Below, piece after piece: positions 9,901 to 17,740 of a stretch of DNA of 59,525 bases. Under the pieces are notes generated by a model. That model saw only the letters and a program-made list of their open reading frames with translations, was not told where the DNA came from and searched no databases. The stretch spans positions 1-59,525 of the forward strand of contig JAEUIQ010000003.1 of assembly GCA_016794985.1 (NCBI GenBank). The letters run 5' to 3'. The position numbers and the translations under genes are program-made. The DNA is from Planctomycetaceae bacterium. Lineage in GTDB: Bacteria > Planctomycetota > Planctomycetia > Pirellulales > Pirellulaceae. Every line of letters begins with the position of its first letter. Position 1 is the stretch's first letter.

Positions 9901-12776
9901 ACCAAGGGAGCAGCAACCATCGTTCGCCAAAATCCAAAGAGTTCGGAGTTGGCATTGAGTTCCGAATCACTCGAAGTTCGCCATTCTAGCAACCTTCGTT
10001 TGGTCCAGTTCACACGAAATAAGGTGCGAACGATCGCATCGGAATTAACCTTGACATCATACGGCAAGAAGACAAGACTGAATAACGACTGAGCAATGGG
10101 ACGAACCAATGCTTTTACTCCGAAATGCAAGTGCGTTGTAAGCGAAAGATCGGTAGGTTTGAAAGCGAAATCGAGCAAAGCAGCCATGATTCTCGGCGCT
10201 GCGACTACCAAAACAACGAACCAAGTCGTGGCTAACGCCGCACTTGAACTAGCGAATAGCCAGGTACAGAGTAACAGGGCGACCATCGCGATCGGCATCA
10301 GACTCCGCCGAAGGTTGTCAAGTATCTTCCACCAGGACAAGGCCGTAATGGGATTACTAACTGACGTGGAATGAGTCGCACGAATACGAGGCAGTAACCA
10401 ACCCGCAATTTGCCAGTCTCCGCGTATCCAACGATGGCGACGACTTACATCGGCCAAGTAGCTTGATGGATGATCTTCGTACAAAGTTACATCGCTGATC
10501 AGTGCGGAGCGGCCAAAACAGCTTTCCAGTAAGTCATGGCTCAAAATCGCGTTCACTGGAAAGTTGCCGCAGCACTTCTCGAATGCATCTACATCATAGA
10601 TGCCCTTCCCGATGAAAGAACCTTCACCAAAGAAATCCTGATACACATCCGATACGACTCGAGTGTAAGGGTCGATACTTGGATCGGACCCGATCAGCCG
10701 GACAAACCAGGATCTTCGCGAGCTCGTCATGCTGATGGCAACTCTTGGTTGCAGGATCGCGTATCCGGCAGTTACCAATCCGTTTCTTGGATCGAATCGC
10801 GGTCGGTTAAGAGGATGCGCCATTGCCTCGACCAACTTGCGTGCAGCGTCACGTGGTAGCTGAGTGTCCGTATCGAGAGTTATCACATATTGGATTTGCT
10901 TAAGATCCTCCAGATTTCCGGAGGAACTCGAAAAACGGTCCTTAGCACCCCGCAGGCTTGCATTGAAATCAGCAAGTTTGCCCCGCTTTCGCTCAAACCC
11001 CATCCAAGTTCCTTCCGACGCATTCCATGTTCGACTTCGGTTTAGCAGAAAGAACTTGTCGCGACCATCGTTGCCATAGCTTTGATTGAGTCGATCGATG
11101 CCGCGTTGCGCGTGAGCCACGAGCTCTTGGTCGCCTGGCATTACTTCGCGATCGGCATCCAGGAAATCAGTCAATAGAGCGAACTGAAGTGAAGCATCAC
11201 GGTTTGCAAGATATCGAATCTCCAATCCCTCAAGTAGACGATCGATCGAGTCGATTCCTGAAAGCATCGAAGGAACCACCACGCAAGTGCGATGCTCTTC
11301 TGGGATACCATTGCGAAAGTCCATTCTTGGCAATGCTTGGGGTCGCATCAGAACAGTACATAGCCAGTTGACGATCCCAAGACCGAACTGAACCCCGCAC
11401 AAGAGAATGGGCAGTGCGATCGTCAATAGCAACCATGCCGAGTTAGTACTCCAATCGCCAAAGCTGAATAGCCCTGCAATCCCCAGCCAAGTAAAAATGC
11501 ATACAGCCAAAAGATAAATTGAAAGCGGAAATGTTCGCCGCAGTTTTTCGAATACCACGGAAGCGGTGAGTCGCATTTGTACGAGCTTCTCGAGGACGGG
11601 TCTGCCATTGTCGACGAGATAATAGCCAACATGCCGCCTATGCGAGTTTTTACTGTTCTCCGGTTCATTCTCCGACAATTGAATTGCCCTAAACGCCACA
11701 TCGAACTCAGAGAGTTCCGAGCGTTTCGCAATCGCTTCGACGGCGTGTCGATATCGATTTCGTGTCTGAAAATCCATTTTGGGGTAGATTCCAGAAGGAT
11801 CTCGATTGAGGGTTTGCTCAACCAGGCTTTGAGTTGCAACGAATTGCGGCCAATCGTGAACGCTTAAGAAGCGTAGACTGGTAATACAGTTTCCAACAGA
11901 TATCTGCTCGGCAGCTTGAACTTGTCCTTCATTGAGAACGAGTTGCTCGGTAGAAAGTCCGGAGTCGTTCAGTCGATGTTCAAGCCAACTGTGAACGATC
12001 GCAAAGCTTGGGTTTTGGCCATGTAGATGACGGGTCAAGTCAGCCAGAAAGGCACCAGAGAGTGGAGGATTCGATCGCGCCATATCCGCCAGTGCCAAAA
12101 TCAAATCGGAGGGGCATTGCTCGACTGTAATGATCATCTTGTCGGCCCAATCTGAAGCCAAGTCCCGTTCCTGGCGTGCAATCGCAATTCGGCTAGCGAT
12201 CCTCCTCAGGTTCTCGATTAGAGCGAGCCGAATCATCAGAGGTAAGGCCCAAAGTTCGCCCAATTGAAGCGGCACTACAGACTGGTAGGCTGCGATGAAC
12301 CCTTCCAGAGCCTGCGAGTCGACGCGACCATCTGTGTGCGAAATCAGCTCAAGAGATATTCCGTATACGCGTGGGTAGTCAGCAGCCGGTCCATTGGCCA
12401 ATCTCGGTAGTTCTTGGCTATACGAACGGGGGAGAAGCCGACGAGTAGAATGAATTTGTTCCTCTAATAGATAGAAATTATCGAGCAGCCACTCTGCTGC
12501 CGGGTCGATTCTGCGATTCCTAGTGACTGCAGCCGCTACCAAATCATAAGTCGATTGAAGCACCTTTTCGTTTTCAGTGAGCCTATTGATAAGCTTGTCA
12601 GCGACTTTGCCAACGGCGAGAGAATGCGAAGAGGCCAAATGACCCGCATACCGCTCCAATTGATCGGCACTTAACAATTCATCGCATAACGGGCGCTCCG
12701 GAAAATCGGACTCAATTGAGGTGCGCGGAAGCACGCAACTCGGGTAGCTTGACTTGGGAGCAGAAGTGTCTGTCAT
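3912..12776 (-). CDS. ndvB: Cyclic beta-1,2-glucan synthase (NdvB/Cgs type)
   Basis: A 2,954-residue membrane enzyme. Established members polymerise UDP-glucose into beta-1,2-glucan (GT84 domain), cyclise it, and trim it with a GH94 phosphorylase domain; the product accumulates in the periplasm and works in osmoadaptation and cell-surface interactions. In order I see a helical N-terminal region, membrane segments from about residue 412, a glycosyltransferase core with TLDTDTQLP (about 635), more membrane segments, a glycoamylase-like domain with FDLNLNYQYRAFGVPGLGLK (about 1510), and a C-terminal GH94 region with GCGDWNDGMN (about 2628). Length matches the family. The ATG at 12776 overlaps the upstream BON gene stop as ATGA, so the two are probably translationally coupled; an upstream in-frame ATG at 12821 would overlap that gene by far more and is rejected. 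One uninterrupted frame argues for function. Confidence 0.95.
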   Translation of the reverse strand: MTDTSAPKSSYPSCVLPRTSIESDFPERPLCDELLSADQLERYAGHLASSHSLAVGKVADKLINRLTENEKVLQSTYDLVAAAVTRNRRIDPAAEWLLDNFYLLEEQIHSTRRLLPRSYSQELPRLANGPAADYPRVYGISLELISHTDGRVDSQALEGFIAAYQSVVPLQLGELWALPLMIRLALIENLRRIASRIAIARQERDLASDWADKMIITVEQCPSDLILALADMARSNPPLSGAFLADLTRHLHGQNPSFAIVHSWLEHRLNDSGLSTEQLVLNEGQVQAAEQISVGNCITSLRFLSVHDWPQFVATQSLVEQTLNRDPSGIYPKMDFQTRNRYRHAVEAIAKRSELSEFDVAFRAIQLSENEPENSKNSHRRHVGYYLVDNGRPVLEKLVQMRLTASVVFEKLRRTFPLSIYLLAVCIFTWLGIAGLFSFGDWSTNSAWLLLTIALPILLCGVQFGLGIVNWLCTVLMRPQALPRMDFRNGIPEEHRTCVVVPSMLSGIDSIDRLLEGLEIRYLANRDASLQFALLTDFLDADREVMPGDQELVAHAQRGIDRLNQSYGNDGRDKFFLLNRSRTWNASEGTWMGFERKRGKLADFNASLRGAKDRFSSSSGNLEDLKQIQYVITLDTDTQLPRDAARKLVEAMAHPLNRPRFDPRNGLVTAGYAILQPRVAISMTSSRRSWFVRLIGSDPSIDPYTRVVSDVYQDFFGEGSFIGKGIYDVDAFEKCCGNFPVNAILSHDLLESCFGRSALISDVTLYEDHPSSYLADVSRRHRWIRGDWQIAGWLLPRIRATHSTSVSNPITALSWWKILDNLRRSLMPIAMVALLLCTWLFASSSAALATTWFVVLVVAAPRIMAALLDFAFKPTDLSLTTHLHFGVKALVRPIAQSLFSLVFLPYDVKVNSDAIVRTLFRVNWTKRRLLEWRTSSDSELNANSELFGFWRTMVAAPLVALFAFFSISLFNFGTLAIAAPWLMFWLVSPSIAWWLSRPIPVPLVRLKAPQRQFLRNMARRTWRYFEVFVNEDSNWLPPDNVHVNPKEVVAHRTSPTNIGMALLADLAATDFGYCSVQRLMNRTKNTFNTLSKLEKYRGHFLNWYDTRTLMPLLPRYVSTVDSGNLAGHLRVMAAGLDQIVDASIVPNKTFDGLYDTLDVLLEEMATITPRIGEVAKRLVGIATVRCIEQQMAILSNRPPDLRSSLELLPKLKDEIDQFNKSLPADTEPAWWSNAFTQTCDEQLAELRTMGQWATMAMPIMPTDLVWGQQTHAIVESLKELHLQIEELQARPTLRCIASLPESVCKMIHSVRLLIVETGLMEPVSSAANHEMVGTTSVSSKDLTVLSWLDALSTSMMEAAKFAGNRICELKRLAEDCRGFANMDFHFLESNLRDLFAIGFNVTENQLDSGCYDLMASEARLATYVLIAQGQLGQEHWFALGRLLTSTKGEPALLSWSGSMFEYLMPLLVMPTYEHTLLDQTYHAVVSRQKEYGRQHGVPWGVSECGYNAFDLNLNYQYRAFGVPGLGLKRGLAEDLVIAPYASALALMVSPDAACKNLERLAREERSGKYGFYEAIDYTVSRLPPGTNSVTIRQYMAHHAGMSLLSFAYVLLDKPMQRRFSLDLALRSTELLLQERVPKNTVPLFPHANEANATRTATAEESGTMRVITDPATAVADVHLLSNGQYHVAISSAGAGYSRWRGLSVTRWREDPTRDCWGNFCYIRDLDSGGLWSTAWQPTTKAADKYEAIFTQARAEFRRIDEQIEMHTMISVASEDDLEIRRTKLTNRSERVRRIEITSYAEVVLAPQSHDESHPAFSNLFVQTELLPLSGAILCTRRPRSAEEQPPWMIHMMTTTGTQGDETSYETDRMRFLGRGKSPASPAAFDGRSPLSNSQGATLDPMVSVRKTILLQPSETVTVDLITGVGESKAIATGMIEKYKDTILADRVFELAWTRGLIMLQQLNASESEALTYSRLAGSVIYATGFRRAKESVLAQNRRGQSGLWSYGISGDLPIVLIRIRSAENIDLVREVVRAHAYWRMKGLAVDLVIWNEDDSVYRQSLQESILDIVSASPGAALLDRPGGVFVRRGEHMSDEDRALLQTVARIVLEDDAGTLTDQVNRRLRPEMAMPQFRSSRTQMDIIPTPEFPQRDLAFYNGIGGFSRDGREYVVMLKPGDATPAPWVNVIANSKIGTVVSESGSAYTWTENSHEFRLTTWSNDPVSDTASEALYLRDEDTGKFWSPSPSPARGAGTYVSRHGFGYSMFDYTEDGITTELCIYVSIDEPIKYARLKVTNHSGRQRTLSMTGYWEWVLGEVRSKSHMHVATDIDSVTNAIFARNPYSPEFADRVAFVDCSESTRTLTCDRTEFLGRNRSPSNPAAMHRTRLSNRVGAGLDPCAAIQTQFTIEDNHEKTVMFTIGSAKSEAEARQLILKTRGTDSGYQALEKVWHYWSQTLGSVSIETPDPAVNFLANGWLVYQTLSCRMWARSGFYQSGGAFGFRDQLQDAMALIHTEPNLFREQILLAASRQFREGDVQHWWHPPVGRGVRTHFSDDLLWLPFALCRYVQMTGDAALLEEPIPYLTSSLLHADEEANYDLPQVSEDIGSIYDHALRAIDHSLKFGAHGLPLMGCGDWNDGMNLVGKNGKGESVWLAFFLYEVLNQFATLARTREDSGTADRLQLEAGRLRGNIAQSGWDGQWYRRAYFDDGTPLGSSQNQECQIDSISQSWSVLSGAGTQDRTAIAMESLYTRLVRPNDGIILLLDPPFDHSELNPGYIKGYVPGVRENGGQYTHGAIWTAMAFAKIGDTDRAWELFSLINPIHHGSTASGIGKYRVEPYVVAADVYGVQPHLGRGGWTWYSGSAGWMYRLIIESLLGLHLEVDKLRFCPRPPRDWPWFKMHYRYRETFYHITVTCNQNCKSIQSLRLDGVDQREHFVCLVDDKASHHVEIVLGPTPGV

Positions 12777-13177
12777 CGCTGTCCAATAGTTAACTGGCTG
12801 CCAGCCGAATTGTACCGGCACTCGGTAACATCCATGAGCACAGTTGGGAGCTGTATGTTGCTGCGTTCCGGCATTAATGCATCGGCCACCGTCACAGGGC
12901 GGTCGGAATAGACAACTTCCACACAGTTTGAAATTGCATCAATACCCTTCATCCAACGGACGGCTTCCTGCGTCAGTTGCTTCAAATAGAAGGATGTGAC
13001 CTGGCCTCTCAGGTACAAAACGCCATCGCGGATTTCACATCGAATGCAGCGAACTTCGGCATAGCTGCTAGAAAGGACGAGTTGTTGCGCGAGTCTAGTT
13101 TTTGTTTGAGAGTGCTCGATGTCGACTATTCGTTTCGTGTGGATTTTGGGGCGGTTGAGCATGCGCGGCAGATTCAT
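12773..13177 (-). CDS. BON-domain protein
   Basis: A 134-residue protein with one BON domain at about residues 40-95 (CEIRDGVLYLRGQVTSFYLK, then a helix and AISNCVEVVYSD). BON domains are small alpha/beta folds thought to bind membrane lipids and are common in osmotic-stress proteins such as OsmY. I see no signal peptide, so location is uncertain. The ATG at 13177 has AGGAG about 8 bases upstream and is preferred over an upstream GTG at 13210. Its stop overlaps the glucan synthase start by 4 bases, so it probably controls or assists expression of that giant gene. Confidence 0.85.
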   Translation of the reverse strand: MNLPRMLNRPKIHTKRIVDIEHSQTKTRLAQQLVLSSSYAEVRCIRCEIRDGVLYLRGQVTSFYLKQLTQEAVRWMKGIDAISNCVEVVYSDRPVTVADALMPERSNIQLPTVLMDVTECRYNSAGSQLTIGQR

Positions 13178-13940
13178 GTATTGGCTCCTGGGCCGTTCGC
13201 TGGAGGTCACAATTTTTCTGGAACTTTTTTCATCCGACTGCTTAGGTCGTATTATCGGTCACCAATTATGCAGTTCGACGTGAGAGATCCCATTGAGGAC
13301 GAGCCAGTTTTGGTATGGCGGAATCCACTAGACGGGCGGCTTGCAACATTTGAACCCCTCTTTCGAGTTCGGTTTGCCAAGCCAATTGAGAAATGGGAAT
13401 CGTCATCATGTAAAGTTCGACCAGCCAAGTGCAATAGATTGGACGAATGCCCTTACACTTTTCTCCAAAAGCGACTGAGCGCAATTGTGCGAGAAGACTC
13501 AGAAAACACTTTGATAATAAGGAGGCCGCTGAGTATTCCTCCGAGTCTGCAGAAAAGTATGGGGACAGTCGCTATCGGACGCGTGGAGTTGCCTTGGCGC
13601 CACTACAGAGGTGCGTCATCACAGAGGATACTTGGACCTCTCAATTCGGGTCGTTCGACCGCAAGCTTCCGTCATTTGAAGTGGTCTCGGGGTATTCCTA
13701 CCAATAGAGATCGATAGTTCGCCAGGTCTGCAATTCGCGAGCGACGCTCACCAACGACTCTAAAGAATTTTCCGTCGGACCTTCGTCCACATGCAGACTT
13801 TGCGTGTAACCCTACAGATAGGGAAACGTGGTTTGCGACGTCTGCGATTCAAAGCGATGAGCCACCAACGATTTCGATGATTTTTGCTTCTGCTTTCGCC
13901 AGTGTGCGTGCGGACTGAGTAGTTCAAGGGATAGTGGGTT
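13178..13940. other. Intergenic region upstream of the BON/glucan synthase operon
   Basis: No credible gene is found on either strand; open frames here lack domains or overlap neighbours out of phase. The operon promoter should lie near 13200-13400. The right part (13740-13940) leads into the putative mobile element and may be its chromosomal flank. Confidence 0.5.
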
Positions 13941-13951
13941 ATGACTTCAAA
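13941..13951. repeat. Candidate left attachment repeat
   Basis: ATGACTTCAAA, identical to 20202-20212 in the same orientation. Large serine recombinases leave short shared cores at attL and attR, so an 11-bp direct repeat is plausible. An AACGTCTG motif, clustered again inside the element, overlaps its last base (13951-13958). Confidence 0.4.
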
Positions 13952-14080
13952 ACGTCTGTACCAAAGAAAACCTTGCAAACCTTTTTGGGACGTCGTCCGC
14001 GCAAATTGCATAGATAGTACTGGAGAGGCTTGCTCTCACGGCGCTGCGACCCAGATCAACACTTTAGGAAGCTATGGAAC

Positions 14081-14209
14081 ATGGACGCAGAGATCGAGGA
14101 AGTCACCAAAGAAGCTGAGGTGCCGGAAGAGCTCGCAGCGGAATGGGCCAAAGCGCTCGTCAGACTGCATGCCAAGATCGTCAAGCAGGCAGAAGAACAC
14201 TATTCATAA
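14081..14209 (+). CDS. Small acidic helical protein, 42 residues
   Basis: Reads MDAEIEEVTKEAEVPEELAA and continues with an amphipathic stretch ending KIVKQAEEHYS. It is Glu-, Ala- and Lys-rich and predicted fully helical. AGGA lies about 12 bases before the ATG. The 76-residue gene follows after 17 bases and the primase 14 bases after that, so all three are probably one transcript. I know no family. It could be a regulatory or accessory protein of the element. Confidence 0.5.
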   Translation: MDAEIEEVTKEAEVPEELAAEWAKALVRLHAKIVKQAEEHYS

Positions 14210-14226
14210 TTGGAAGAAACGGCAAC

Positions 14227-14457
14227 ATGCGAAAGCAACTCCGATGCACATCGGTGATAACTCGTTCGCTCCCCAACGTCCATCAACTGCTAGCGCGACT
14301 CAACTCGCTCTACGACGGTTGCCGACCGGTGACAACGAAGCAGCTTGCCGAGGCGTTTGGTGTCGGCCCCCATGCGTTGATTCCGGTTCTGCATCGCGCG
14401 GAGTCGCGTTGCATGATCCGCAGTTATCAATGTCGCGGTTGGATTCCAGTCTCGTAG
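14227..14457 (+). CDS. Small putative helix-turn-helix protein, 76 residues
   Basis: The segment TTKQLAEAFGVGPHALIPVL looks like a helix-turn-helix, followed by a short strand-like end (MIRSYQCRGWIPVS) as in winged-helix folds. GGAAG lies about 10 bases before the ATG at 14227; an in-frame ATG at 14143 would overlap the preceding small gene in another phase. It ends 14 bases before the primase start. Inference: a transcriptional regulator or DNA-binding accessory factor of the element. Confidence 0.6.
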   Translation: MRKQLRCTSVITRSLPNVHQLLARLNSLYDGCRPVTTKQLAEAFGVGPHALIPVLHRAESRCMIRSYQCRGWIPVS

Positions 14458-14471
14458 CTTAGGAAAACGCA

Positions 14472-17132
14472 ATGGAATCCAGTCTGCAAATTGAACCCAC
14501 AGCGCCAGCAACCGAATCGGTCAACGCTGTGCATCCAGGGGTTACGCTGTTAACCACACTGTACGATGAAAAGGATCTGCTGCTGTTTCGTCCAGTGGAA
14601 ACATGGATCGAAGGCGACCGTAAAAAGAGTCGCGTTGACTACAAGAATGTTCGCTATCGGCGTGCTACCTGCGATGGCTTGCAGCGCTTCATCAGCAATT
14701 TCGATTTCGAGTCTCAGAAGGAATTTACCAATCGATTCTTTGGCGTCTGTCCGCGAGTCGCTGTCCAAGGCCGCTTTGATCTAGCATGGCAGATTCGAAC
14801 GGTTCGCTGCTTGTGGGCCGACATCGACAACTGCGATGTTTCGGTCGCTCTCGAGCGAGCCGCATCGGCCGCGCTCTCTTATCCAACGGCCGTCGTCAAC
14901 AGCGGCAACGGAGTGCATCTCTATTGGCGACTGGAGCAACCCTTTGTCATCGATGATGCTGGGCCCTCAATTCCCGTTCACATCGAACCGATCCAGAGTG
15001 GCGAATCGCGCAAGAAAGCCCGTCGCTATGTGCTTGAGGGTAAGGATCGCGTCTATCTTGATCAGCGACATCACCTAACCAAGCTTAGCCCCAAAGCACT
15101 TCAGATACAAGACATCCTGGCGGGTATCGCGGAAGCCATCGGTGGCGACCATACAACCGATCTCACGCGATTGCTGCGAGTGCCTGGCACATACAATCGC
15201 AAGGACCAACGCAACGGTCGCGAACCGGTATTGTCTGAGCTTATCGAATGCGATGCTAGCCGCAGGTACGCACTCGATGCCTTCAGCAGGTTCCACAAGC
15301 CGAGTGCGACTACCAGGCGACAACGCAGCATCGATGCGATGCCGCTGCCAGCCATTCGTAAGTCAACAGCAGCGAAGTCCGACAAGCTTTCAGAATGCAT
15401 CGCTGCCAGTACCATCGCTCGCGAGGGCGCACGATCTGAAACCGACTTTGCCCTTTGTTGCTATGCGATTCGCAACGGTTTTGAGGCCGAGGAGGTTTGG
15501 CAACGAGTCGAGTCGGTAGGTAAGTTCGCGGAAGCCGGACGCTCGTATTTTGATCGCACCTGGGCCAATGCTCAGCACGATGTTCGCACTTCTCTCTACG
15601 ACAAACTGGAGCGGCGTGTTGAAAAGGCCACCGAACGCCCGACGATCGCCACAGACGCGTTCTCTGAGCCGGAATCGGATACTCAGCCAAAGATCACGGT
15701 CGACCCGAAAGAGACGCCCGTGGCTACCACGATGCAACAGATCACCAGCCGACTCTCCGCCAGCAACTGTTGCTACACACGCGCCAATCAACTGGTTGTT
15801 GTCAATGGCGAATCGATCTCGCCCATTCTATCGCCAGCCGAACTCGCGGGTCTGCTCAACCAGTACGTTGAGTTCTACTTTATCAAGAAGGAAATGGGGG
15901 AGTACAAACCGCTGCCGACCAGCTATGCCAATACTTGGCTCAACAACACGCACCAACGCAATCGCCTCCCCGCCATCAAGCTCTTCAGTCGGAATCCGGT
16001 TTACACCAGCGACTGGCGTTTGATCAGTCCAGGCTACGATCCGCAGTCGTGCTTTTATTACGCCGGTCCAGCCGTTGAGCCGATCGAGGGGACGAAGCAC
16101 CTCGATACATTGCTCAGCGACTTCTGCTTCGCATCCCCATCGGACCGCACCAACTATATCGGCATTCTGTTGACCAGCTTGTTAGTCTCGCACTTTGTGG
16201 GTTCCAAGCCGGCGGTGCTTTTTAACGGCAACCAGGCAGGGCTTGGCAAGTCAACCCTTGCTCAGATACTAGCCCGTCTTCGTGACGGTGCTGAAGCGCC
16301 GACCGCATCCTACAACGAGAACGACGAAGAGTTCGAAAAGCGACTAGGTGCGATCATCAAGTCGGGCGCGACAACAATCATCATCGACAACGCGAAAGCC
16401 AAATCTCGCAAAGCCAAGATCGATTCGGCTTGCCTTGAGCGGTCCATCACAGATCCGATTCTTTCGTATCGGTTACTCGGACAATCGTCGGAGATACGAG
16501 CTGAAAACTCGCACATCTTTTGCATCACTGCAAACGCTCCCGATGTCAGCCCCGACCTAATGTCTCGGAGCGTTGTGATCAATCTCCATCACATGGGGAA
16601 TCCAAAATCGCGGACGTTCGCGATGAACGATCCCGAAGACTATGTGCAGAAACATCGGCAACAGCTTCTGAGCGAGCTTGTGAACATGGTTGAGCGTTGG
16701 AAGGACGCTGGCATGCGGCTAGCGACGACGCAAACTCGCTTCAACAAGAAGAACTGGGGCAACATCATCGGCGGCATTTTGGAAGCTAATGGCGAGCCAG
16801 ACTTCCTCGATAATGCCGACGAAGCTGCTGCAGCCATGGACGACACTAGGCGCGAGTTTAGCGAGCTAGTTGGACTGCTGGCCCAACATCCAAAGGGCAC
16901 TTGGACTGCAGCCGAGTTAACCGATCTGGCCAACGAACACTTTCTACTGCGATCCGAACTTGGTCAAGGAACACCTCGTTCGCAATGCACACGCCTAGGC
17001 GTACTTGCAGGTCGTTATGTCGAAGAACGTTTCAGAATGGATGATGGCAGCATCGCAATCTTCCATCGTAGCGACATAGGCCGCAAGACTCTGTACCACG
17101 TCAGTCTGGAGGCGATTGGTGCAGACGTTTGA
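14472..17132 (+). CDS. Primase-helicase of a mobile element
   Basis: An 886-residue protein. The N-terminal half resembles archaeo-eukaryotic-type primases found in plasmids and phages: an acidic metal motif CLWADIDNC (about residue 113), SGNGVHLYWRL (about 141-152) and TRLLRVPGTYNRKD (about 230), a sequence common after such cores. The C-terminal half is a P-loop ATPase with Walker A GNQAGLGKST (about 584), Walker B TTIIIDN (about 633), a sensor-like ITANAPD (about 688) and a conserved Arg in DLMSRSV (about 700), as in superfamily 3 or related replicative helicases. Expected role: priming and unwinding during replication of the excised element. The AACGTCTG cluster just downstream could be its origin. 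The frame is intact. DUF-level assignment needs a profile search. Confidence 0.85.
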   Translation: MESSLQIEPTAPATESVNAVHPGVTLLTTLYDEKDLLLFRPVETWIEGDRKKSRVDYKNVRYRRATCDGLQRFISNFDFESQKEFTNRFFGVCPRVAVQGRFDLAWQIRTVRCLWADIDNCDVSVALERAASAALSYPTAVVNSGNGVHLYWRLEQPFVIDDAGPSIPVHIEPIQSGESRKKARRYVLEGKDRVYLDQRHHLTKLSPKALQIQDILAGIAEAIGGDHTTDLTRLLRVPGTYNRKDQRNGREPVLSELIECDASRRYALDAFSRFHKPSATTRRQRSIDAMPLPAIRKSTAAKSDKLSECIAASTIAREGARSETDFALCCYAIRNGFEAEEVWQRVESVGKFAEAGRSYFDRTWANAQHDVRTSLYDKLERRVEKATERPTIATDAFSEPESDTQPKITVDPKETPVATTMQQITSRLSASNCCYTRANQLVVVNGESISPILSPAELAGLLNQYVEFYFIKKEMGEYKPLPTSYANTWLNNTHQRNRLPAIKLFSRNPVYTSDWRLISPGYDPQSCFYYAGPAVEPIEGTKHLDTLLSDFCFASPSDRTNYIGILLTSLLVSHFVGSKPAVLFNGNQAGLGKSTLAQILARLRDGAEAPTASYNENDEEFEKRLGAIIKSGATTIIIDNAKAKSRKAKIDSACLERSITDPILSYRLLGQSSEIRAENSHIFCITANAPDVSPDLMSRSVVINLHHMGNPKSRTFAMNDPEDYVQKHRQQLLSELVNMVERWKDAGMRLATTQTRFNKKNWGNIIGGILEANGEPDFLDNADEAAAAMDDTRREFSELVGLLAQHPKGTWTAAELTDLANEHFLLRSELGQGTPRSQCTRLGVLAGRYVEERFRMDDGSIAIFHRSDIGRKTLYHVSLEAIGADV

Positions 17133-17343
17133 GCGTTCATTCAGACCTTTGCGGACGTGGAAATTTGAGAACGTCTGTGGCAAGAGAACCGGGAAACATC
17201 AAGGCCAATACGATCCATGACAGACGTTGCAGACCATTTACAGAGACTCTTCACATGTGAGGCGCACTCACATTTGTGAATGTGCGTGTGTATGCACGCG
17301 TAATAGGCGAGGTCAGGAAAGGTCTGAACGTCTGAAACGTCTG
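17122..17343. repeat. Cluster of AACGTCTG motifs; possible origin or recombinase/initiator site
   Basis: Five copies of AACGTCTG lie within 222 bases: plus strand at 17170-17177, 17327-17334 and 17336-17343, minus strand at 17122-17129 and 17221-17228. The last two plus copies are spaced 9 bases apart. One more copy touches the candidate left end (13951-13958). Such density of an 8-mer is far above chance. The noncoding gap 17133-17488 also has small palindromes around 17253-17300 (TCACATGTGA and a GTG/CAC-rich stretch). Iterons for replication, or binding sites for the element's small DNA-binding proteins, are the likeliest readings; both are inference. Confidence 0.5.
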
Positions 17344-17488
17344 CAAGGTACGCGTGGGTCCTCGGCAGCGAATCTTTCAACCAAGGGCCGCGGGAAAGGC
17401 CGCAAGCATAGGCACAGTTTGTTACGTCGAGTTGTCCGGAATTTAGGTACGGATCACGTCATCGCATCAGCAAGAAAGGAAGCAATAT

Positions 17489-17740
17489 ATGTCAACAAAC
17501 CAAGGGATGAGCCAACTGACGCCCGAGCAACGAATGGCGGAGATCGCTACATGTCTGGCGCAAGGCATCGTTGACTTGCACAAGCAAGGGCGACTCGGCA
17601 CAAGCGCAAAAGAGTTTTCGCCTGACTCGCCAGCTTCGCTTGACTTCGGTTCGGACTCAGGGCTCTCTGTGAACTCGGGTTCAATATCGGGTTATTCGAA
17701 CACTTACGAAGGAGGAACGAATGTCGTTGAATGTGACTAA
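17489..17740 (+). CDS. Small Ser/Gly-rich element protein, 83 residues
   Basis: The first half is helical (LTPEQRMAEIATCLAQGIVDL), the second half is low-complexity Ser/Gly (LDFGSDSGLSVNSGSISGYS). GGAAG lies 7 to 9 bases before the ATG. Its last 20 bases overlap the start of the DUF2924 gene, as in tightly packed element operons. Genes of this kind commonly stand before DUF2924 and recombinase in such elements; function unknown. Confidence 0.65.
   Translation: MSTNQGMSQLTPEQRMAEIATCLAQGIVDLHKQGRLGTSAKEFSPDSPASLDFGSDSGLSVNSGSISGYSNTYEGGTNVVECD

Noticed and set aside
12977..13717. 246-residue plus-strand frame
   Set aside because: It runs antisense through the BON gene and shows no domain.
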